A stretch of 11,937 bases of DNA from CAYMDD01 sp964409675 (lineage in GTDB: Bacteria; Pseudomonadota; Alphaproteobacteria; Rickettsiales; SXRF01), in NCBI GenBank assembly GCA_964409675.1, contig CAYPEF010000073.1, positions 1 to 11,937 of the forward strand, read 5' to 3'. The translations under genes were made by a program, and so were the position numbers. Each line of letters begins with the position of its first letter. The stretch's first letter is position 1. The notes beneath the pieces were generated by a model. It searched no databases and was not told the DNA's origin. It was given only the letters and a program-made list of their open reading frames with translations. Below, one piece after another: positions 6,822 to 11,937 of the stretch.

Positions 6822-7310
6822 TTATCGCTGGTCTTCTTCCCATTCCTGCATGGGGGCTGCGTTATCCTGATCCTGCTGCTTGGGCGCTTCCACCTTGCGG
6901 GTGAGGAAAGCAGGCAGCACGTTGCTGTTATTGGGGATATCGACTTCCGGCTCGTCGTCACCTTCCATCTCTTCACCTTCGGACTCCGCCTCGGCAGCGT
7001 TCTCCTGCTGGTTCGCCTGGTTCTGCTCCTGCCAGCGGGCGCGGTTTTCCTGCATCTCCATCATCATGCGGTAATAATGGTCGGCATGCTGGAGGTAATA
7101 TTCGGCGAGCACGCGGTCGCCGCCGCTTAGGGCTTCCTTCGCCTGGTTCAGGTATTTTTCGCGCAGGGCGCTGTAATTCTTGCGCGGCTTCTGCTGGCCG
7201 TAGCCATTCTGCTTCGGGTATTTCTGGTGCATGCGCCGGTTGTTGTTCTGCCCCATGCCACCGGAATGATGACCGCCTGAACCATGCCCTCCCGGGTGAC
7301 GCTTTCTCAT
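6822..7310 (-). CDS. DUF4167 family protein
   Basis: This is a small cytoplasmic protein of a family largely confined to Alphaproteobacteria, with no established function. From the chosen ATG it has 162 residues in three parts. The basic, low-complexity N-terminus is rich in Gly, His, Asn and Gln (about 1-43). The conserved helical DUF4167 core (about 45-85) contains KNYSALREKYLNQAKEALSG and GDRVLAEYYLQHADHYYR. The acidic, Gln-rich C-terminus contains a short LPAFLTRKV motif (132-140). The basic tail plus charged linker suggests nucleic-acid or ribosome contact, but that is inference. AAGGAG (7324-7329) lies 13 nt before the 7310 ATG and only 1 nt before the in-frame 7322 ATG, so the start is uncertain. 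It follows prmC by 17-29 nt, the usual alphaproteobacterial arrangement, and ends at a strong terminator. Confidence 0.88.
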   Translation of the reverse strand: MRKRHPGGHGSGGHHSGGMGQNNNRRMHQKYPKQNGYGQQKPRKNYSALREKYLNQAKEALSGGDRVLAEYYLQHADHYYRMMMEMQENRARWQEQNQANQQENAAEAESEGEEMEGDDEPEVDIPNNSNVLPAFLTRKVEAPKQQDQDNAAPMQEWEEDQR

Positions 7311-7339
7311 GTTGACGTTCATGCTCCTTATATCCAAAT

Positions 7340-8191
7340 CTATCTATGCGTTAATGTTAAACAGCGGGGAATGCCTGCAAGGTCGTTCCATATGTTCAGG
7401 ATGCGAAGCCCTGCTGTATTCATAATTCCGGCGACCGCTTCATGCTGGCCGATGCCGACTTCCAGCGCGGCCAACCCTCCGGGCGCCAGCGCGTGGTTCA
7501 ACTGATTAGCCATTTCCCGGTAAGAGTCAAGCCCATCTTTGCCGCCGTCGAGCGCGCCCAGAGGCTCAAAATCCCGCACTTCCGGCATAAGCCCCTCAAT
7601 TTCTTGCGATGGGATATAGGGCGGATTGGAAATAATAATATCGAATTTTTTATGCAACCCCTCGCTCCAGCGCCCCTGCACGAACGAAGCGCGCGCCGAA
7701 AGCCCCAGCGCCAGCGCATTCGCGCGCGCCACGCAAAGCGCCTGCGCGCTGACATCCACCCCTACCCCGTATACGCCCTTCATTTCCGCCAGCAATGTCA
7801 GCAGCAGGCACCCGGAGCCGGTGCCAAGATCGAGGATGGAGGCGGGCAATAAGCTGCGGGCGGCGCATTCTTTCAGCACCGCATCGATCAGCGTCTCGCT
7901 GTCCGCGCGCGGATCAAGCACATGACGGCTGACGCTGAATTCGCGTCCGTAAAACTCACGAATGCCTAGGATATGCGACAGTGGTTCTCTGGCGGCGCGG
8001 CGCTGGACATAGCCATCGTACTGCGCCCGCTCCGCTCCGCTTAAAAGCCTGTCAGGCATCATCAGCCATGCTTCACGGCTGGTTCCCAGCGCATGCGCCA
8101 ACAGCAGTTGCGCATCAAGCCGCGCCGAATCTATACCGGCAGCCTGCAACAATTCGCAAGCCTTGCGCACCGCATCCTGCATTGCATCCAT
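7340..8191 (-). CDS. prmC: Peptide chain release factor N5-glutamine methyltransferase
   Basis: PrmC (HemK) methylates the glutamine of the GGQ motif in RF1 and RF2, using S-adenosylmethionine, to speed peptide release. From the 8191 ATG the protein is 283 aa, the normal length. An N-terminal helical substrate-binding domain (about 1-80) is followed by a class I methyltransferase. SAM motif I is ILDLGTGSGCL (119-129), and the diagnostic substrate-glutamine motif NPPY is at 189-192, inside IIISNPPYIP. The start is supported by a GGAG about 9 nt upstream. A GTG at 8242 would extend it by 17 residues, and an ATG at 8182 would shorten it by three. It lies 77 nt after prfA, whose product is its substrate. 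Identification is secure. Confidence 0.97.
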   Translation of the reverse strand: MDAMQDAVRKACELLQAAGIDSARLDAQLLLAHALGTSREAWLMMPDRLLSGAERAQYDGYVQRRAAREPLSHILGIREFYGREFSVSRHVLDPRADSETLIDAVLKECAARSLLPASILDLGTGSGCLLLTLLAEMKGVYGVGVDVSAQALCVARANALALGLSARASFVQGRWSEGLHKKFDIIISNPPYIPSQEIEGLMPEVRDFEPLGALDGGKDGLDSYREMANQLNHALAPGGLAALEVGIGQHEAVAGIMNTAGLRILNIWNDLAGIPRCLTLTHR

Positions 8192-8268
8192 GCTATTCCA
8201 CTCCGCCGGTTCCAAATGCCGGTTTGCGTATCGCCATACCACCCGCTCGGCAAGCTGTGGGCAACTTC

Positions 8269-9342
8269 CTACCCCAGCTCCGCCAGCCGCTCCGCCTCGT
8301 CATGCGCCTGCAGCGCGTCCACGATTTCGTGCAGGGCACTACCTTCCATCACACCGTCAATATTATAAAGCGTGAGGTTGATGCGGTGATCGGTCACGCG
8401 CCCTTGCGGGAAATTATAGGTACGGATGCGCTCGGAGCGGTCGCCGCTGCCTACCTGCTCTTTACGCGAACTGGCGCGGGCATTGGCGAGCTTCTCGCGT
8501 TCCATCTCATAGAGCCGCGCGCGCAGCACTTTCAGTGCCTTCGCCTTATTCTTGTGCTGCGATTTTTCATCCTGCTGCGAAACGATCAGACCCGTCGGCA
8601 AATGCACGATGCGCACCGCCGAGTCGGTAGTATTGACCGATTGTCCGCCCGGGCCGCTGGAGCGGAATACGTCGATGCGCAAATCCTTCTCCTCGATATG
8701 AATATCCACTTCTTCTGCTTCCGGCAGCACCGCCACCGTGGCCGCCGAGGTATGGATGCGCCCGCCGCCTTCCGTCACCGGCACGCGCTGCACACGGTGC
8801 ACGCCGGATTCGAATTTCAGCTTGGCGAACACGTTCTGGCCACTGATGGAGGCCTGCGCTTCCTTGTAGCCTCCTAGCCCGGTGTCGGCAATGGAGAGCA
8901 CTTCGAATTTCCAGTTCTGCAACTGGGCATAGCGCTGGTACATGCGAAACAGCTCGGCGGCAAAGAGCGCCGCTTCATCGCCACCCGTGCCGGCACGCAC
9001 CTCAAGAATAGCGTTTTTCTCATCCGCTGCATCCTTGGGCAGCAGCGCGATCTGAACGGCACGCGTCAACTCCGGCAACGAACGCTCTGCCTCATAGAGC
9101 TCCTCTTCGGCCATCGCCTTCATCTCGGCGTCCAGCGCTGGGTCGGCCAGCATGGATTTGACATCCGCCACTGTGCCCTGCGCCTTGCGCAACGCCTGGA
9201 TTTTCTCCACCACCGGCCCCATATCGGAAAATTCCTTGGAGACGCGGGCGAAATCCCCGCCCGCCAGATCGCCGCGCGATAGGCTGTCGCGCAGCTCATC
9301 ATATCGGCGCAGCACCAAATCCAGTTTATCGTCCAGTTGCAT
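8269..9342 (-). CDS. prfA: Peptide chain release factor 1
   Basis: RF1 reads UAA and UAG in the ribosomal A site and triggers release of the finished peptide. At 357 aa the length is normal. The stop-codon recognition tripeptide is Pro-Val-Thr (188-190), fitting the PxT pattern of RF1 rather than the SPF of RF2. The catalytic GGQ loop is at 232-234 (SSGPGGQSVNT). The N-terminal helical domain (about 1-100) and the EVRAGTGGDEA segment (114-124) are typical. The start lies one nucleotide after the hisS stop (TAA-T-ATG), which suggests translational coupling. prmC, which modifies Gln234, comes next. No frameshift of the kind used to autoregulate RF2 is present, as expected for RF1. Confidence 0.98.
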   Translation of the reverse strand: MQLDDKLDLVLRRYDELRDSLSRGDLAGGDFARVSKEFSDMGPVVEKIQALRKAQGTVADVKSMLADPALDAEMKAMAEEELYEAERSLPELTRAVQIALLPKDAADEKNAILEVRAGTGGDEAALFAAELFRMYQRYAQLQNWKFEVLSIADTGLGGYKEAQASISGQNVFAKLKFESGVHRVQRVPVTEGGGRIHTSAATVAVLPEAEEVDIHIEEKDLRIDVFRSSGPGGQSVNTTDSAVRIVHLPTGLIVSQQDEKSQHKNKAKALKVLRARLYEMEREKLANARASSRKEQVGSGDRSERIRTYNFPQGRVTDHRINLTLYNIDGVMEGSALHEIVDALQAHDEAERLAELG

Positions 9343-9343
9343 A

Positions 9344-10606
9344 TTAAAGTACCTGTCTCAATGCATCGGTAAGCTGCGCGCGCGCCACTTGGCGCTGTTC
9401 GCCACTGCGCATGTCTTTCCAGCTGACGCTTTGCTGTTTCAGCTCATCCTCGCCCAGCATCAACGCGATGCGCGCGCCGATCTTGTCCGCGCGCTTCATG
9501 CGCTTGCCGGTATTGCCGCGGTAAGCGACATCAATGGTAAATCCTTCCCCGCGCAGCGCATGCGCAAGCCCCCATGCCTCTTGCTCCGCCGTTTCGCCGA
9601 TAGGTATAATCGCAATCACCGGCGACGCATCCACACCCGGTATACGCGCCCAGTCGATGCCTGCCAGCAGCAATCGCTCCTCGCCCGCACCAAACCCGAC
9701 GCCAGGAATGCTTGGCCCGCCCATTTGCTCCACCAGCCCATCATACCGCCCGCCGGCGAGCACAGTATTCTGCGCGCCCAGCCCCTCCGTGGCGATGAAT
9801 TCAAAAACGGTATGGTTATAATAATCCAGCCCGCGCACGATTTTCTGATTGACCGTAAAGGGAATCGAAAGGCGCTGCAGGCCTTCCCGCACGCGCGCGA
9901 AAAACGTCTTGGCCTCGTCGGTGAAATATTCCATCAGCTGCGGCGCTCCGGCGACGATCCGGCGGTCCCCCTCGTCCTTGGAATCGAGAATGCGCAGCGG
10001 GTTGCGCTGCAGGCGCAGCTTGCTGTCTTCGGAGAGATTTCCCGTATGCGCCGACAGGTAAGCCACCAGCGCCTCCCGGTAGGCGGCGCGGCTTTGGCAG
10101 TCGCCGAGCGAGTTCAGTTCCAGCGAGATTTTTGTTTCAAGCCCCAGCGTGCACAGGATATCCCACCCCAGCGCGATCATCTCCACATCCGCTTCCGGCT
10201 CCGGCGCGCCGAGCAGCTCCGCGCCGTATTGATGAAACTGCCGCTGCCGACCTTTCTGCGGGCGCTCATAGCGGAAAGCAGGGCCGTGATAATGCCATTT
10301 CACCGGCAGTTCATTCTGCAGACCCGCGCTTAAGAAGGCGCGCACCACGCAGGCGGTGAATTCCGGCCTGAGCGTGAGCGATTCCCCGCCACGATCCTGG
10401 AACGTATAGGTTTCCTTGGAAACAATATCGGACGTATCGCCGAGCGTGCGGTGGAATACGTCGCTGAACTCAAAGACAGGCGTCTGGATTTCGCCGTAGC
10501 CGTAGCGCTCCATCACTCCCTGAATGACGCGCGCCATCGCCCGGCGCTGGCGCGCTTCTTCCGGCAATATATCGTGCGTGCCGCGGACCGGCTGGAGTTT
10601 GGACAT
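9344..10606 (-). CDS. hisS: Histidyl-tRNA synthetase, canonical bacterial type
   Basis: HisRS charges tRNA-His with histidine in the cytoplasm. It is a homodimeric class II enzyme. The protein is 420 aa, matching the short standard bacterial form. It starts MSKLQPVRGTHDILPEE. Motif 2 is FRYERPQKGRQRQFHQ (111-126), the histidine-specific loop is VRGLDYYNHTVFE (257-269), and motif 3 is GVGFGAGEERL (302-312). A C-terminal anticodon-binding domain follows from about 328. The canonical motif 2 differs from the divergent, longer HisRS reported in Caulobacter and Rhizobium relatives, so it also helps place the organism. The gene is 18 nt after a small membrane-protein gene and abuts prfA. It is an adaptor-type tRNA synthetase only; no HisZ-like truncation of the C-terminal domain is present. 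Confidence 0.98.
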   Translation of the reverse strand: MSKLQPVRGTHDILPEEARQRRAMARVIQGVMERYGYGEIQTPVFEFSDVFHRTLGDTSDIVSKETYTFQDRGGESLTLRPEFTACVVRAFLSAGLQNELPVKWHYHGPAFRYERPQKGRQRQFHQYGAELLGAPEPEADVEMIALGWDILCTLGLETKISLELNSLGDCQSRAAYREALVAYLSAHTGNLSEDSKLRLQRNPLRILDSKDEGDRRIVAGAPQLMEYFTDEAKTFFARVREGLQRLSIPFTVNQKIVRGLDYYNHTVFEFIATEGLGAQNTVLAGGRYDGLVEQMGGPSIPGVGFGAGEERLLLAGIDWARIPGVDASPVIAIIPIGETAEQEAWGLAHALRGEGFTIDVAYRGNTGKRMKRADKIGARIALMLGEDELKQQSVSWKDMRSGEQRQVARAQLTDALRQVL

Positions 10607-10624
10607 GGGTCTTTTTGCGATTGC

Positions 10625-10966
10625 TTAAAGATAGTGGTGATAGCCGAGGTAAAGCCCACTCGCAAGCACATAGGCCAGCTCAAGCACTAAGCTGATGATA
10701 TTTATAGGGTTCAGGCGTTCCTTCACGACCGCCTTCAGAAGAGTGAAGTACTTGAAAAGACAGAATAACACGCAGAAGAAGAAGAACATCGGCAGTTCCC
10801 CTTCCCCGTCGATCATTACTTTTGGATTCGCCGCATAGACATAAATCCAGACCGGGGATACCTGTACAAAACTAAAGACAAACAGGTGGGTAAGGCCAGC
10901 CAGCCAGCTGACAGCAATCACCAGCCAGTGCAAAGCAATGAAAATCAGAAAAAAGCGTGAGATCAT
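10625..10966 (-). CDS. Small four-helix membrane protein, paralogue A
   Basis: I do not recognise a family for this 113-residue protein. Four hydrophobic stretches suggest an integral inner-membrane protein: about 3-24, 27-46, 58-80 and 88-110. A short polar loop (NPKVMIDGEGE, 47-57) lies between helices 2 and 3, and a basic loop (KAVVKERLN, 78-86) between helices 3 and 4. It aligns over its whole length with the neighbouring upstream gene, with one single-residue gap and about one third identity by eye. Shared positions include HW at 13-14, SPV at 37-39, KYF at 72-74 and E83/LN. The pair therefore arose by tandem duplication. A weak AGGCGG precedes the ATG. It sits between its paralogue (21 nt) and hisS (18 nt) on the same strand, so it is probably co-transcribed with them. 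No catalytic residues are evident; transport or a structural role would be guesswork. Confidence 0.8.
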   Translation of the reverse strand: MISRFFLIFIALHWLVIAVSWLAGLTHLFVFSFVQVSPVWIYVYAANPKVMIDGEGELPMFFFFCVLFCLFKYFTLLKAVVKERLNPINIISLVLELAYVLASGLYLGYHHYL

Positions 10967-10987
10967 GCCGTACCGCCTGCCGCGCCG

Positions 10988-11332
10988 TTAACCGATTGGA
11001 TAACTATAATATACCAGATAGGCGCTGCTGGTGGCCAGATATACCACCTCACCGATAATCGCCATGACACTGCAAAAATTCAGCCCCTCATACAGCACGG
11101 CACGCACAAGGATAAAATATTTCACCCCGTTAAATAAGGCGGAAAAAATAAAGAACTGCGCCACCTCCCCGCTCCAGTTGACGCCAATTGAGTTCAGCAG
11201 GGTGAAAAACAGCAGCACCGGTGAGGGGTACATGAACACCAGACCGAACACTTTCCCCCAACGCATGAAATATGCGCCCGCAATGACTGCCCAATGCACT
11301 ATTGAGAAGAAAAAAGCCAGCCCCGAGAACAT
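10988..11332 (-). CDS. Small four-helix membrane protein, paralogue B
   Basis: This 114-residue protein is the tandem paralogue of the next gene downstream and also has no family I recognise. Four predicted membrane helices lie at about 3-23, 28-48, 57-79 and 86-110. It conserves the HW pair (13-14), SPV (37-39), Asn47, GE (55-56), KYF (71-73), the RAV..E.LN loop (77-85) and several tyrosines in the last helix. Start choice is firm: AAGGAGG lies 7 nt before the 11332 ATG. The TTG at 11350 would add six residues upstream and overlap that binding site. It starts 27 nt after the ispG stop. Position in the ispG-hisS unit implies co-expression, not necessarily a shared function. Confidence 0.85.
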   Translation of the reverse strand: MFSGLAFFFSIVHWAVIAGAYFMRWGKVFGLVFMYPSPVLLFFTLLNSIGVNWSGEVAQFFIFSALFNGVKYFILVRAVLYEGLNFCSVMAIIGEVVYLATSSAYLVYYSYPIG

Positions 11333-11359
11333 TCTGAATCCTCCTTGCAAGTGAGGCGA

Positions 11360-11937
11360 CTATACCCGATCCGCACGCTTCCGCAAGGCGCCATATTTAT
11401 GAGCAACATACTCTTCCACCAGTTGCTGGAATTCCTCGGCAATGCGCTCACCCCGAAGCGTGACCGCCTTTTTACCGTCGATGAACACCGGCGCCGCCGG
11501 GGATTCGCCGGTGCCTGGCAGCGAAATGCCGATATCGGCATGCTTGCTCTCGCCGGGACCGTTGACGATGCACCCCATCACCGCCACATTCATCTCCTCC
11601 ACCCCGGGATAGTGCGCCCGCCAGACCGGCATCTGCGCACGCAAATAGTGCTGTATGCGCTCCGCCAGCTCCTGAAACACCGTGCTGGTAGTACGCCCGC
11701 AGCCCGGGCAGGCAGTGACCATAGGGGTGAAGCTGCGCAAGGAAAGGCTTTGCAAGATTTCCTGCGCCACCTGCACCTCCAGCGTTCTGTCGCCGTTCGG
11801 CTCGGGCGTAAGCGAGACGCGGATCGTATCGCCGATGCCTTCCAGCAGCAACGGTGCCAGCGCCGCCGTACTGGCCACGATTCCCTTGCTGCCCATGCCC
11901 GCCTCGGTCAGGCCCAGATGCAGCGCATAATTGCAGC
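11360..11937 (-). CDS. ispG: 4-hydroxy-3-methylbut-2-enyl diphosphate synthase, C-terminal 192 residues (runs off the right edge)
   Basis: IspG (GcpE) reductively opens methylerythritol cyclodiphosphate to HMBPP in the non-mevalonate isoprenoid pathway, using a [4Fe-4S] cluster and reducing electrons. The frame is open to the window edge and reads CNYALHLGLTEAGMGSKG, a typical IspG stretch, then the cluster ligands: CPGC and MGCIVNGPGE. These three cysteines are all present. The 42 residues between the second and third cysteine are more than in Escherichia coli, and include MPVWRAHYPGVE. From memory, this is the alphaproteobacterial form. A glycine-rich ISLPGTGE segment and a FIDGKK strand follow. 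The N-terminal TIM barrel lies outside the window. The stop at 11360 is followed closely by the paired membrane-protein genes. Confidence 0.97.
   Translation of the reverse strand, partial: CNYALHLGLTEAGMGSKGIVASTAALAPLLLEGIGDTIRVSLTPEPNGDRTLEVQVAQEILQSLSLRSFTPMVTACPGCGRTTSTVFQELAERIQHYLRAQMPVWRAHYPGVEEMNVAVMGCIVNGPGESKHADIGISLPGTGESPAAPVFIDGKKAVTLRGERIAEEFQQLVEEYVAHKYGALRKRADRV

Noticed and set aside
7981..8877. 298-codon plus-strand frame opposite prmC and prfA
   Set aside because: It covers parts of two well-identified genes and the gap between them. It has no domain of its own and an Arg/His/Ala-rich composition.
9152..10333. 393-codon plus-strand frame opposite prfA and hisS
   Set aside because: It spans the junction of two conserved genes. 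Its product is Arg/Ala/His/Gln-rich with no recognisable domain, signal or ribosome binding site. The length follows from codon bias on the other strand.

Overview
This window looks like chromosomal housekeeping DNA from an alphaproteobacterium. The evidence is a DUF4167 gene next to prmC, the hisS-prfA-prmC-DUF4167 gene order, an IspG with the longer alphaproteobacterial-type insert between its cluster cysteines, and a DivL-type pseudo-kinase with tyrosine at the phospho-acceptor position. HisRS is the canonical short bacterial form (420 aa with a standard motif 2). This argues weakly against the Rhizobiales/Caulobacterales/Rhodobacterales group, which has divergent HisRS, and for an early-branching order. 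No phage, plasmid, transposon, CRISPR, tRNA or rRNA sequence is visible.

Layout, left to right. Positions 1-1758 (-) hold the N-terminal two thirds of ClpB. A secreted DUF3108 protein (1824-2597, +) diverges from it; it is the only plus-strand gene. It converges on the ribosomal pair rplU-rpmA (3277-2673, -), and a two-way terminator lies between them (2624-2652). Upstream of rplU are a near-consensus promoter and an array of three tetraloop hairpins (3395-3459). Then come purU (4327-3473, -) with its own promoter and divL (6675-4387, -) with a putative promoter whose spacer is a perfect 14-bp palindrome. A strong terminator (6781-6813) closes the next block.

The right half reads as one minus-strand unit: ispG (partial), two small paralogous four-helix membrane proteins, hisS, prfA, prmC and DUF4167. 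Most gaps are 1-29 nt; prfA-prmC is 77 nt. RF1 and PrmC work together, since PrmC methylates the glutamine of the RF1 GGQ motif. HisRS, L21, L27 and ClpB add further translation and proteostasis functions.

The points that merit attention are DivL with an intact ATP-binding domain but Tyr in the H-box, the unrecognised tandem membrane-protein pair between ispG and hisS, the triple hairpin array, and the palindrome in the proposed divL promoter. I see no wholly new multi-gene system. The membrane pair is the best candidate for something undescribed.
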